Below, in pieces: positions 1 through 8,508 of a stretch of 64,000 bases of DNA. The notes under the pieces are model-generated. The model saw only the letters and a list, made by a program, of their open reading frames with translations, had not been told where the DNA came from and ran no database searches. Within the stretch, counting starts at the first letter, position 1. Every line of letters starts with the position of its first letter. Made by a program: the position numbers and the translations under genes. The DNA is from an uncultured Sphingobacteriales bacterium (GTDB lineage: Bacteria > Bacteroidota > Bacteroidia > Chitinophagales > Chitinophagaceae). The DNA is taken from NCBI GenBank assembly GCA_937871285.1, contig CALMQS010000014.1, forward strand, positions 1 to 64,000. The letters run 5' to 3'.

Positions 1-65
1 ATTATATCCAGGCCAGCAGCAATGAAATACCCGAACGCTGGCTGAGAGCGCAGGAAAGGAGCTAA
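1..65 (+). CDS. C-terminal end of an unidentified protein
   Basis: In frame 3 the first 65 bases read through about 20 codons to a TAA at 63-65; the peptide ends in ERWLRAQERS. The gene starts outside the window. A long hairpin follows 6 bases after the stop, which fits a gene end. The product cannot be recognised from so short a tail. Confidence 0.4.
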   Translation, partial: YIQASSNEIPERWLRAQERS

Positions 66-71
66 TTTGGC

Positions 72-122
72 AACCTGTCAGGACTGCCGCGATAGCTCGA
101 AGCTAAGCAGTCCTAACAGGTT
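72..122. repeat. Long imperfect inverted repeat after a gene end
   Basis: A 16-base arm at 72-87 (AACCTGTCAGGACTGC) pairs with 107-122 with a single mismatch, around a 19-base loop. It starts a few bases after the TAA at 63-65 and could end that transcript. No T-run follows on the plus strand, so it may equally be a dispersed palindromic repeat. Confidence 0.6.
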
Positions 123-138
123 TGCCTCCCAGGCTATG

Positions 139-186
139 TAAATGTGGAAACATGAAAATCTGAGAAATGTGGAAATGTAAAAACTC
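139..186. repeat. Short AT-rich degenerate tandem repeat
   Basis: The stretch repeats units such as AAATGTGGAAA, with GAAATGTGGAAATG near 166. It resembles the ATTTGAAAATTTG-type repeats found after other genes in this window. It has no coding potential that I can see. Confidence 0.4.
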
Positions 187-206
187 ACTGCTTACCCCTT
201 GCCAAC

Positions 207-1550
207 ATGCATCATTTAAGCTCCTTTTCGCGACCAATCATCTTCTTCCTCACCGGAATGTTTTTTCTTTCTTCCTGTAGCGTTTCAAAAAAGATAAATA
301 AGATTGTAAGGAATAATTTATTTAACGATTCCGTACTGGCAGATGCACATACAGGCATTGCTGTTTTTGATGCGGATGCAAATAAATTCATTTACAGTTA
401 CCAGGCTGATAAATATTTTGTACCGGCCAGCAATACCAAGATCATCTCTTTATATGCAGGCATGAAATACCTGCAGGATAGCCTGGTGGGGCTGCGATAC
501 AAAGAAATGGCTGATACCCTGTTTATTGTGCCTTCAGGAGACCCTGCTTTTTTGCATCCTGACTTTAGCAGCCAACGGGTATTTGATTTTTTAAAAAGGC
601 AATCCAAACCTATAACTATTACTACAAATAGCTGGAAAGCGGAAGCATGGGGTGAAGGCTGGATGTGGGATGATTATAACGATGCGTATATGACGGAACG
701 CAGCCCCTTTCCTGTGTACGGGAATGTGATCAGGTGGATGCAGGTGCGCGATTCGGGTAGCATTGCGGCAATGGCAAGGGAAGAAGCATTCATTTATTCG
801 GAACCCGATATTAGCTGGAAAGTGAATTTTAGCGGGGATACCGCGTCAAAAATATTTTCCGTACAGCGGGCATTAGCCGAAAATAAATTTTTCATCACCC
901 AGGGCAGGGAGGTCAATGCTGAACGAAGTGTGCCTTTTATTACTAACCGGTTTCAATCAGCACTGGAACTACTGAAGGATACCCTGAGCAGAACTATTGA
1001 TTCAACCACAACCGTAATTCAGCCTGACGGCATTATTCATTCCCAACCATCCGATTCGCTTTTTAAGATCATGATGTACCGGAGCGATAATTTTTTTGCG
1101 GAGCAGGTGTTGTTAATGACCGCTAATGAAAAGCTGGGTGTAATGGATGACAGGCGGATGATACAATACCTGCTGGCCAATGACCTGGCAGGGTTTCCCC
1201 AAACCCCGCGGTGGGCCGACGGCAGCGGGCTGAGCCGGTATAATTTATTTACACCGCAGGACTTTGTGTGGATACTCCATAAAATGAAAAATGAATTTGG
1301 AATGGAAAGGTTGAAAACAATTTTTCCAACGGGAGGAACAGGCACATTGCGCCATTACTATCAAAGCGATAGCAGCTTCATATACGCTAAAACGGGCAGC
1401 ATGTCGGGTGTGTTGAGTCTTAGCGGTTATGTATATACAAAGTCAGGCAGGTTGCTCATCTTTTCCGTACTGGTAAACAATCACAGGCAGCCCGCATGGA
1501 TGATCCGGAAGAAAGTGGAATCGTTTTTACACGCACTGAGAGGGAAGTAA
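207..1550 (+). CDS. dacB: D-alanyl-D-alanine carboxypeptidase/endopeptidase (PBP4 type, peptidase S13)
   Basis: This enzyme trims or cleaves peptidoglycan stem peptides and cross-links in the periplasm. All three penicillin-binding motifs are visible: SNTK at residues 75-78 with the nucleophile Ser75, SDN at 293-295, and KTG at 395-397. The N-terminus is hydrophobic and ends in a lipobox-like LSSC with Cys24, so the protein may be an outer-membrane lipoprotein. At 447 residues it is close to family length. It stands alone, between a repeat-bearing leader and a repeat-filled gap. The ATG at 207 gives a good signal peptide, so I kept it. Confidence 0.92.
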   Translation: MHHLSSFSRPIIFFLTGMFFLSSCSVSKKINKIVRNNLFNDSVLADAHTGIAVFDADANKFIYSYQADKYFVPASNTKIISLYAGMKYLQDSLVGLRYKEMADTLFIVPSGDPAFLHPDFSSQRVFDFLKRQSKPITITTNSWKAEAWGEGWMWDDYNDAYMTERSPFPVYGNVIRWMQVRDSGSIAAMAREEAFIYSEPDISWKVNFSGDTASKIFSVQRALAENKFFITQGREVNAERSVPFITNRFQSALELLKDTLSRTIDSTTTVIQPDGIIHSQPSDSLFKIMMYRSDNFFAEQVLLMTANEKLGVMDDRRMIQYLLANDLAGFPQTPRWADGSGLSRYNLFTPQDFVWILHKMKNEFGMERLKTIFPTGGTGTLRHYYQSDSSFIYAKTGSMSGVLSLSGYVYTKSGRLLIFSVLVNNHRQPAWMIRKKVESFLHALRGK

Positions 1551-1786
1551 ATACAAAGCACCGGGAACCAAAAAACAAGAACCAAATAAATTTCAAATTT
1601 AAAATCCTAAGCCTGAATTTCGAAATCCGAAGGAAGCCGGCTGTGAGCTATCAGCTTTGAGCGGTGCAACGAAGGTATATACAGCCTGTTATTAGCACTA
1701 ACTCACTGATAGCTGACTGCTGGTTGCTGACACCTGATCGCCCCGGATGCAATTTCAAATCTTAAATCTCAAATTTCAAATATCAT
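1551..1786. repeat. Intergenic dispersed repeat (copy 1)
   Basis: This gap between converging genes holds no gene. It carries a 22-base block at 1577-1598 that recurs exactly at 7544-7565, and nearby CGAAATCCGAAG. It also has GCTATCAGC/GATAGCTGAC-like pieces at 1645-1735, and ends at 1749-1784 in ATTTCAAATCTTAAATC-type units directly against the stop codon of the leftward peptidase gene. Confidence 0.65.
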
Positions 1787-3997
1787 CTACCTTGCTCCCG
1801 ACGGACAGTACTTCAATAAATAATCAGTGAATAAGGTTCGTAAATGCAGGGTTGTTCCTTCTCCTTCACTAATGCCGTGTGTTCTGTTCGGGTACGACAT
1901 AAACTGGAATTGTTTATTGTATTTAATCAGTTCATTCAGCAGCATTTCTGCATTCTGGTAATGTACATTATCATCTCCCGTACCATGTATATACAATAAA
2001 TTACCACGGAGGTTTTTGGCGTAAGTAACAGGCGACCCTTTGATATAATCTGCCTTGGTTTCCTGTGGCGGACCCATATACCGTTCCTGGTAAATGTTGT
2101 CGTACGTAAGCTGGTTGGCTACTGCAGCAACAGCAATGCCCGTTTTGAAAATATCGGGGTATTGAAACAGTAAATTTAAAGTAGAAGAGCCGCCGCCGCT
2201 CCATCCCCAGCTTGCCACGCGCGCCGTATCTAAATAAGGGCGTTGCTGCAATAGTTTTTTCATAGCCATCGCCTGGTCGCGGATATTGATGCCGCCTATA
2301 TCGCGGTAAATAGCTTTACGCCATGCCGACCCTTTTAAAGTTGGTGTGCCACGGTTATTGAAGGATACATAGAAGTAGCCGCTTTTTGCCATATCGCCGT
2401 TAAATAAACGGTTGCCACCGGTTGAAAATTTATCTTCAACTGTAGTGTTACCGGGTTCTCCATACACATACAGCAGTACAGGATATTTTTTTGAAGAATC
2501 AAAATTTTCGGGTGTTACTATCCACCCGTCCATGGTAACATTATCGTCTGTGGTGATCGTAAAAAATTCCAGGTTTTTTCTTTCTGCCGTTTTAATGCGG
2601 TTGGCCATGCTTTGATTATCCTGCAAAGGCTTATGTTCCGGTAATTTGATCCATTCGCTTACGAAAGGAGTATAGCGGTTAGTAAAGGTATGCAACGCTA
2701 ACCGGGCGCCGGGAGAAATCTCATAACCGTGTGTTCCCTTTAAATTGCCGGGCGATACCAGTTCCAGCCTGCCTTTACCGTCCATTTTGGTGCGGTACAG
2801 GTAACGCTGGATAGCGCTTTCGGGAGAGGCGATAAAATATACATAATTGTTTTTTTCATCAATAGCGCTGATGGTTTCTATATCGTAATTGCCTTTGGTG
2901 AGCAATGTTTCTTTTTTCCCATCGCTGCTAACGTGGTAAATATGCCGCCAGCCATCTTTTTCACTCACCCATAAAAAAGCCGTGCCATTGCTTATCCATT
3001 CCCAGCCGCGTGGATCATCATCATTCCAGCGCGATTTAATATCAATCCATGCTTTGTCTGTTTCGGTATATATGTTCTTTACCGTTGCGTCTGATATATC
3101 GCATACGTATAATTTACTTTCATTTTGTTTTCTGTTCAATTGCTGTACAATGAGCGATTGATTATTGGCAGCCCATTCCATGCGGGGCAGGTAATGCTGT
3201 TTGGGATCGCCGGGAATATTCATCCACCTGGTATTGCCTCCTGCCGCGCTAACCACGCCAATACGAACGGCGGATGGGGATTGTCCTACTTTTGGATATT
3301 CAACAGGAACAACGAATGAATAAATGGAGTCTGTTGTGTTAAGCATTAAATAATCGCGGGTACCGTGTGCATCAACCTGCCAGTAGGCTATATGCCTGCT
3401 GTCGCTGCTCCATCTGAAACCGTCCCTGCAACCAAACTCTTCTTCATATACCCAGTCAAATGTGCCATTGATCAACTGGCGCGAGCCATCCGTAGTTAAC
3501 GCGGTGGTTTGGCCGGAAGCAATGTTTTCCACATAAATATTCTGCCCGCTTACATAGGCTACCCTGGTTCCATCGGGAGAAAGCTTTGCGTACATTAAAG
3601 ACTGACCGGGCTTATCTTTTCCAATTTGCTTTAATTCTCCTGTACCCTTGTTCAGTACCCAGTAATCGCCTCTTGTATTATAACGCCATACCTTTGCAGT
3701 ATTGGTAAAAATAAGCAGTGTATTTTCATCGGGGCTGATCTCAAAATCCGCTATTGTCAGCGGCTTATCCTTTCCGCCGGGTGTTAGTTGGGCAGCGGTG
3801 GCCAATACCGTAACCTGCTGCGCGGATAACGGATTAACACGAAGGAGCATATTGTCCTGTATTTCATACAACCCTGTTCCATCCGTGGTCCAGTTTACCT
3901 TCCCGGCTTTAAACTGAGCCAGTCCGGCAGAAGCAGTACAAATAAAATAGATAATGATAATGCTTCTTTTGAGGTAAGCGCCATATTGCATAATCAA
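1787..3997 (-). CDS. Dipeptidyl peptidase IV (S9B prolyl peptidase)
   Basis: The enzyme removes N-terminal X-Pro dipeptides, normally outside the cytoplasm, and is a usual Bacteroidota peptide-scavenging enzyme. An N-terminal signal peptide (about residues 1-27) is followed by the DPPIV beta-propeller domain, containing the WVYEEEF stretch whose glutamates bind the substrate N-terminus. A C-terminal alpha/beta hydrolase domain follows. The catalytic triad is visible as Ser in GWSGGG, Asp in GTGDDNVH and His in NRTHG. The length of 736 residues is typical. The start could be the first or the third codon (both ATG); either keeps the signal peptide. Confidence 0.93.
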   Translation of the reverse strand: MIMQYGAYLKRSIIIIYFICTASAGLAQFKAGKVNWTTDGTGLYEIQDNMLLRVNPLSAQQVTVLATAAQLTPGGKDKPLTIADFEISPDENTLLIFTNTAKVWRYNTRGDYWVLNKGTGELKQIGKDKPGQSLMYAKLSPDGTRVAYVSGQNIYVENIASGQTTALTTDGSRQLINGTFDWVYEEEFGCRDGFRWSSDSRHIAYWQVDAHGTRDYLMLNTTDSIYSFVVPVEYPKVGQSPSAVRIGVVSAAGGNTRWMNIPGDPKQHYLPRMEWAANNQSLIVQQLNRKQNESKLYVCDISDATVKNIYTETDKAWIDIKSRWNDDDPRGWEWISNGTAFLWVSEKDGWRHIYHVSSDGKKETLLTKGNYDIETISAIDEKNNYVYFIASPESAIQRYLYRTKMDGKGRLELVSPGNLKGTHGYEISPGARLALHTFTNRYTPFVSEWIKLPEHKPLQDNQSMANRIKTAERKNLEFFTITTDDNVTMDGWIVTPENFDSSKKYPVLLYVYGEPGNTTVEDKFSTGGNRLFNGDMAKSGYFYVSFNNRGTPTLKGSAWRKAIYRDIGGINIRDQAMAMKKLLQQRPYLDTARVASWGWSGGGSSTLNLLFQYPDIFKTGIAVAAVANQLTYDNIYQERYMGPPQETKADYIKGSPVTYAKNLRGNLLYIHGTGDDNVHYQNAEMLLNELIKYNKQFQFMSYPNRTHGISEGEGTTLHLRTLFTDYLLKYCPSGAR

Positions 3998-4117
3998 AAA
4001 TAATTTAATAGTAAATTTATAAGAGAAACTGTTATGATGAATAAAGATTTGATAAATGGTGAAAGATAATGCATGCTGTTATCAAACCATCTTAAATTGC
4101 GATAATGAAATTGTTTA

Positions 4118-4519
4118 ATGTATATCGTTATGAATGACGTGAAAGAAAAACTTCGGATAGATAAGTATCTCTGGGCCATCCGTATCTTTAAAACGAGAAG
4201 CATAGCTTCGGAAGCCTGTGATAAAGGGAAGGTAAAATATCATGGAGACAACGTTAAAGCTTCCCGGAATGTGCATATAGATGACGAGTATGAAATCAAA
4301 ACCGAAGCGAAACGCTGGCGTATTAAAGTAAGCGGCTTACTGCACAACCGGGTGCAATACAGCGAGGCGGTTAAATATTATATAGATATTACCCCCGCGG
4401 AAGAAATAGAAAGACTGGAATACCAGGCGTCCAGCTTTCATACGGGTAAGCGATTGAGCAAAGTAGGAAGACCCACAAAAAAAGAGCGCAGGGATATAGA
4501 TGATTTCCTGGAGGAATGA
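4118..4519 (+). CDS. S4-domain RNA-binding protein (Hsp15/HslR-like)
   Basis: This small basic protein has an N-terminal S4 domain, beginning RIDKYLWAIRIFKTRS and continuing through about residue 75, and a lysine/arginine-rich tail. This is the layout of the Hsp15 family, which binds stalled 50S ribosomal subunits carrying peptidyl-tRNA. A second ATG lies four codons in, at 4130, and starts a product closer to the usual N-terminus; I cannot decide between them. The gene converges on fabI, and a shared hairpin terminator separates the two. Confidence 0.85.
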   Translation: MYIVMNDVKEKLRIDKYLWAIRIFKTRSIASEACDKGKVKYHGDNVKASRNVHIDDEYEIKTEAKRWRIKVSGLLHNRVQYSEAVKYYIDITPAEEIERLEYQASSFHTGKRLSKVGRPTKKERRDIDDFLEE

Positions 4520-4531
4520 TGGGTGCAAAAT

Positions 4532-4563
4532 ATCCGGAGGGCTTTAAGCTTTGCCCGCCGGAT
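4532..4563. terminator. Bidirectional hairpin terminator between converging genes
   Basis: ATCCGGAGGGC at 4532-4542 pairs with GCCCGCCGGAT at 4553-4563 with one mismatch and a 10-base loop. It lies between the stops of the S4-domain gene and fabI. T-rich sequence follows on the plus strand (4571-4581). Confidence 0.7.
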
Positions 4564-4574
4564 TGTTACTGATT

Positions 4575-5387
4575 TTATTTTTCCATTTCGTTAAGTACTT
4601 CCTGTGTAACGCCCATAAGCGAAAATCCGCCGTCATGGAAAAGATTCTGCATGGTTACCATGCGGGTGAGATCGCTGAACAACGACACACAATAATTAGC
4701 GCAATCATCGCCGGAAGCATTGCCCAAAGGACTCATTTTTTCCGCATAATTTATGAACCCGTCAAAGCCTTTAACGCCGCTGCCGGCAGTAGTGCGTGTG
4801 GGAGATTGTGAAACGGTATTTATTCTTACCTTCTTTTTAATGGCATAATGATAACCAAAGCTGCGGGCAACACTTTCTAATAATGCTTTGGCGTCGGCCA
4901 TTTCGCTGTAATGCGGAAATACTCTCTGCGCGGCTATATAGGTAAGCGCCACCACGCTGCCCCATTCATTCAGGGCGTCCATATCCCATGCCGTACGTAA
5001 TACCCGGTGAAGCGACATGGCAGAAATATCCAGTGTTTTTTGATTGAATCCATAATCCAGCTCAGTATAGGATTTTCCTTTTCTTACGTTAAGGCTCATT
5101 CCTATGGAATGTAATATAAAATCAATTTTACCACCAAAGTGAGCAGTGGATTCCTCAAACAATTTCTTCAGGTCATCCATATTGGTTACATCGGCGCCTA
5201 TAACCGGAGCGTTTATTGCTTCAGACAGTTTGCTGATCTCGCCCATCCTTAAGGCAACCGGTGCATTGGTAAGCACTAACCGGGCGCCTTCTTCATGACA
5301 TTTTAACGCTGTTCTCCACGCAATGGATTTTTCATCCAGCGCGCCAAAAATAATTCCCTTCTTTCCCTGCAAAAGGTTATAAGCCAT
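4575..5387 (-). CDS. fabI: Enoyl-[acyl-carrier-protein] reductase [NADH]
   Basis: FabI reduces the enoyl-ACP double bond in the last step of each fatty-acid elongation cycle. The protein opens with the FabI-type nucleotide-binding segment (KGIIFGALDEKSIAW). The catalytic Tyr-x6-Lys appears in YSEMADAK, with the preceding active-site Tyr in LTYIAAQRV. The open frame extends to 5498, but the extra 37 residues are hydrophobic and unlike the family. I therefore start at the ATG at 5387, giving 270 residues, the normal length. A TATATTTG promoter box lies about 50 bases upstream. Confidence 0.94.
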   Translation of the reverse strand: MAYNLLQGKKGIIFGALDEKSIAWRTALKCHEEGARLVLTNAPVALRMGEISKLSEAINAPVIGADVTNMDDLKKLFEESTAHFGGKIDFILHSIGMSLNVRKGKSYTELDYGFNQKTLDISAMSLHRVLRTAWDMDALNEWGSVVALTYIAAQRVFPHYSEMADAKALLESVARSFGYHYAIKKKVRINTVSQSPTRTTAGSGVKGFDGFINYAEKMSPLGNASGDDCANYCVSLFSDLTRMVTMQNLFHDGGFSLMGVTQEVLNEMEK

Positions 5388-5436
5388 ATTATGATATTTA
5401 AATTGAGCGTAAAAATAGGTATTCAAAAGCAAGCAA

Positions 5437-5444
5437 CAAATATA
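5437..5444 (-). promoter_or_regulatory. Candidate -7 box of the fabI promoter
   Basis: On the minus strand the sequence reads TATATTTG, matching the Bacteroidota -7 consensus TAnnTTTG. It sits about 50 bases before the chosen fabI start and inside the hydrophobic extension of the longer frame, which supports the shorter start. No clear -33 box was found. Confidence 0.45.
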
Positions 5445-5484
5445 ATGCAAAGTCTGAAGCAGGAAATCCGCGAAAAATGCAAAG

Positions 5485-5584
5485 AATCCCAAAACCAAAT
5501 AACAGGCAACAAATAAATTTGAAGCCTAAAACGCTAAATCCGAAACGAATACAATCTCAAATCTTAAATCTCAAATTTCAAATC
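5485..5584. repeat. Intergenic dispersed repeat (copy 2)
   Basis: The stretch contains AACCAAATAACAGGCAAC, AAATAAATTTGAAGCC and CTAAATCCGAAACG. It ends in CTCAAATCTTAAATC-type units that touch the recN stop codon. It is a diverged relative of the repeats at 1551-1786 and 7320-7632. Confidence 0.55.
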
Positions 5585-7240
5585 TCATCGTTCCATCATC
5601 TCCCTTGCATTTTCAAGCGCTGAAGCGGTGGGCTTTTCACCGCTCAGCATTTGTGCAATGGTGTCTACTCTTTCCTCCGCCGATAACAGTTTTATACGTG
5701 TATTTATTTTTTCACCTTTTTCTTTTTTGTATACAAAAAAATGAGCGTCTGCTTTAGCGGCTATCTGCGGCTGGTGTGTAATGGCAATTACCTGGTGCGA
5801 TTCACCGAGGTCTTTCATAATGATACCCACCTGCCGGGCGGCTTCGCCGCTGATGCCCGTATCTATTTCATCAAAAATGAGGGTGGGTAACTGAACGGAT
5901 GCGGCTACCAGTGATTTAATACAGAGCATTAAGCGGCTGAGCTCACCCCCACTGGCTACTTTTCGTAAGGGTTCAAACTTGTTGCTTTTATTGGCGTCAA
6001 ATAAAAACGCAATGGCATCGCCGCCTGTAATGTTCAAGGCCGCCGGGTTGATAGCTATTTTTATCCGGGCATTGGGCATACCTACCTGGGTAAGTAATTT
6101 ATCGGTCTTCTTCTCAAAAGGAGCTACCTGTTTTTGGCGGTTAACCGTTAGGGTTTGGGCCAGTTGCTGTGCCTGCGCTAATTGTATTGCCGCTTCCTTT
6201 TCTAACTGAGCGATCGCTGCATCAAGATTCAGCACTTTATCTAATTGTTGCTGCAGGTTGCTTTGTATATCTAATAATTCGCCGGTGGTTTGCACGCCGT
6301 GCTTTTTCAGTAATTTATATCCCAGCGAAAGCCTGTCGCTTACCATCTGTATTCTTTCTTCATCAAACCGGATCTCATGGTTTAAATTTTCTATGTCGCC
6401 GGCTATATCACGTAATTCTATCTGGGCCGATTGAAACCTTTGCACCAGCGCCGGAATAGCGGTATGGAAATCGTGGAGCGAATGCAGTTGATTGATCAGT
6501 GCCTTCAATTGCTGAACCAGCGGCTGCTCTCCTTCATTAAGCTCATAATTAATTTTACCCAGGGCCGATTTAATATTTTCGGCATTGCCTAATAGTTTCA
6601 GTTCAGCGTCTAATTCTTCAATTTCGTTTGCTTTCCATTGCGCTTCTTCCAGCTCATTATATAAAAATTTATGGTAATCCAGCTCTTTGTTGGCAGCCGC
6701 CTGCTGTTCTTTGGCGGTGGCAAGCGCTTTTTGAGTGTTGCTGTATACTGTATAAGCTTCCTGGTATTGCTTCAGCACGGTTTGATGACCCGCCAGCGCG
6801 TCAATTACTGCCCGCTGAAAATCACTGTCTCCAAGTTCTAATGTATCAAACTGCTGATGGAGGTCTACTAACAGTGACGCGAATTGTTTGAGCTGGGACA
6901 GGTTTACGGGCGTGTCGTTAATAAAAGCTCTTGATTTTCCGGTTGACGCTACTTCTCTTCTTATTACAATCTCTTCTTCGGCATCCAGGTCGCTTTCCTG
7001 CAGCGTTTTTAAAATATCATTTCGGCCCTGAATGGAAAAGCTTCCCTCCACTATACATTTCCGGGCGGCATTAAATAATACGGAACTGTCGGCTCTTTCG
7101 CCCAGTATGAGCCCCAGGGCGCCAACCAGAATGCTTTTACCTGCACCGGTTTCACCGGTAATGATATTGAGCTTGCTGGAAAACTCAATATCAACCGATT
7201 CAATAATGGCGTAATTCTGTATAAATAGTTTTTGAAGCAT
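5585..7240 (-). CDS. recN: DNA repair protein RecN
   Basis: RecN is an SMC-like ATPase acting early in double-strand break repair in the cytoplasm. The N-terminal half-ATPase has the Walker A GETGAGKS at about residues 29-36. A central region of about 300 residues rich in Glu, Gln and Leu forms the coiled-coil arms. The C-terminal half carries the ABC signature-like SGGELSRLMLCIK and the Walker B LIFDEIDTGISG. The length of 551 residues is normal. It is transcribed leftward alone, with a dispersed repeat directly after its TGA. Confidence 0.95.
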   Translation of the reverse strand: MLQKLFIQNYAIIESVDIEFSSKLNIITGETGAGKSILVGALGLILGERADSSVLFNAARKCIVEGSFSIQGRNDILKTLQESDLDAEEEIVIRREVASTGKSRAFINDTPVNLSQLKQFASLLVDLHQQFDTLELGDSDFQRAVIDALAGHQTVLKQYQEAYTVYSNTQKALATAKEQQAAANKELDYHKFLYNELEEAQWKANEIEELDAELKLLGNAENIKSALGKINYELNEGEQPLVQQLKALINQLHSLHDFHTAIPALVQRFQSAQIELRDIAGDIENLNHEIRFDEERIQMVSDRLSLGYKLLKKHGVQTTGELLDIQSNLQQQLDKVLNLDAAIAQLEKEAAIQLAQAQQLAQTLTVNRQKQVAPFEKKTDKLLTQVGMPNARIKIAINPAALNITGGDAIAFLFDANKSNKFEPLRKVASGGELSRLMLCIKSLVAASVQLPTLIFDEIDTGISGEAARQVGIIMKDLGESHQVIAITHQPQIAAKADAHFFVYKKEKGEKINTRIKLLSAEERVDTIAQMLSGEKPTASALENAREMMER

Positions 7241-7632
7241 AAACTGCCTGTTACCGCTGCAAGTTAACAGATAGCCTATTTCAGTCCAAGAAAACTATAG
7301 CTCCATATCCGGAACGGGAATGTAAGGAAGAATTAAAGAAAATTCAAATCCGAAGCCGGGAAATCCGAAATCCGAAGGAAATGCAATCTGAAAAGCACCA
7401 AGAACCAAATAAATACCAAAGCCCGAATATTTAAAATTCGAAATTCGAAGGAAAAGGGAGAGGTGAGAAGTGAGAGGGGTGCATTCTATCGTTAGTAGCT
7501 ACTCACCTGCTACCTGACGGCTGAGCGCTGATCGCAAAGCACTAAGAACCAAATAAATTTCAAATAAGAAATCCGAAGCCGAAAGTTTGAAATTCGAAGC
7601 GAAATGCAACTATAAACTACAAACTACAAATT
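7241..7632. repeat. Gene-free gap filled with two dispersed repeat copies (copies 3 and 4)
   Basis: I see no gene in these 392 bases. Two head-to-tail copies are present. One covers about 7325-7450, with AAATCCGAAATCCGAAGG and AAGAACCAAATAAAT at 7400-7414. The other covers about 7535-7632, with the 22-base block at 7544-7565 that is identical to 1577-1598. A TACCTGACGGCTGAGCGCTG-like stretch lies between them. The second copy runs through the stop codon of the nitrite channel gene: the TGA at 7633-7635 is part of the repeat unit GATTTGAAATTTG. Confidence 0.65.
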
Positions 7633-8499
7633 TCAAATCTCCAATCGTTCATAGCCGGCTTTTTCCATCAAAACGGCTTTGCTGCCGGTCATTTCGATCT
7701 CTTTCGCGGGAATTACTTTTTCTTTATAAGTAAGGTATAAGGCCAATGCGGTAAATATTACGCCTCCCACTATATTGCCGAGTGTTACAGGCAATTGATT
7801 ATAGATCCACCAATCACCGAAGTTTACCTTGGCGCCAAGCATCATACCTGCCGGGATTACGAACATATTTACTACGGCGTGTTCAAATCCCTGTGCGAAA
7901 AAAATAAATATGGGCAGCCATGCGGCTATTATTTTTCCTGAAGCGGAAGTAGAGGTAAGAAACAATACTACACCCAGTGTTACCATCCAGTTACATAATA
8001 TGCCTTTAGTAAACACCGTTATCATGCCTGCTGCACCATACTGTGCATAGCCCGTTGTTTTTGCTTCTGCAATTTTTATGATCGCCGGAATAAGCGCATG
8101 CGTATCTGAGCTTCCCATATTGGTGAGCGATATCCAGAAGAGTACGGCATATAATAATGCACCCAGAAGGTTACCTGCAAAAACAAATAGCAGGTTTTTG
8201 ATCATTGCACTCATTGTTATTTTCCTGTCGAAATAAGCTGCCGGAAGTATGGCGAAGCTGCCGGTTACCAGCTCAAGTCCGAGTAATACTACTATTATAA
8301 AGCATGCAGGAAAAATTGCTGCGCCGAGGATGCCGGAGCCGGTTTGAACAGTGGCTGTAACCGCCAGGGTGGTGCCAAAGCCAAGGATAGCACCCGATAA
8401 GGCGGAGCGGATTAAAAGATCAGAAGGCGATAGTTGTATTTTGGCTTTGCCAGCCTGTATCATTAAGTTAATAACTTCTGCCGGTTTGGTATAGCTCAT
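7633..8499 (-). CDS. Formate/nitrite transporter family channel
   Basis: This inner-membrane channel of the FocA/NirC family has about six hydrophobic segments over 288 residues. The family signature region GILCNWMV is present, along with the conserved VTGSFAILPA region. It is the last of four leftward genes with NirB, NirD and an outer-membrane channel, 9 bases after the latter. Its substrate is therefore most likely nitrite. The last codons and the stop overlap a dispersed repeat, so the extreme C-terminus may have been set by the repeat insertion. Confidence 0.9.
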   Translation of the reverse strand: MSYTKPAEVINLMIQAGKAKIQLSPSDLLIRSALSGAILGFGTTLAVTATVQTGSGILGAAIFPACFIIVVLLGLELVTGSFAILPAAYFDRKITMSAMIKNLLFVFAGNLLGALLYAVLFWISLTNMGSSDTHALIPAIIKIAEAKTTGYAQYGAAGMITVFTKGILCNWMVTLGVVLFLTSTSASGKIIAAWLPIFIFFAQGFEHAVVNMFVIPAGMMLGAKVNFGDWWIYNQLPVTLGNIVGGVIFTALALYLTYKEKVIPAKEIEMTGSKAVLMEKAGYERLEI

Positions 8500-8508
8500 A
8501 CTGCGGAT

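Noticed and set aside
1643-1735. Repeated GCTATCAGC-like words that might suggest a CRISPR array
   Set aside because: There are no regular spacers or constant repeats and no cas genes; this is part of the dispersed intergenic repeats.
5388-5498. N-terminal extension of FabI
   Set aside because: The extra 37 residues are hydrophobic, unlike the family, and overlap a promoter box; the ATG at 5387 gives the normal protein.
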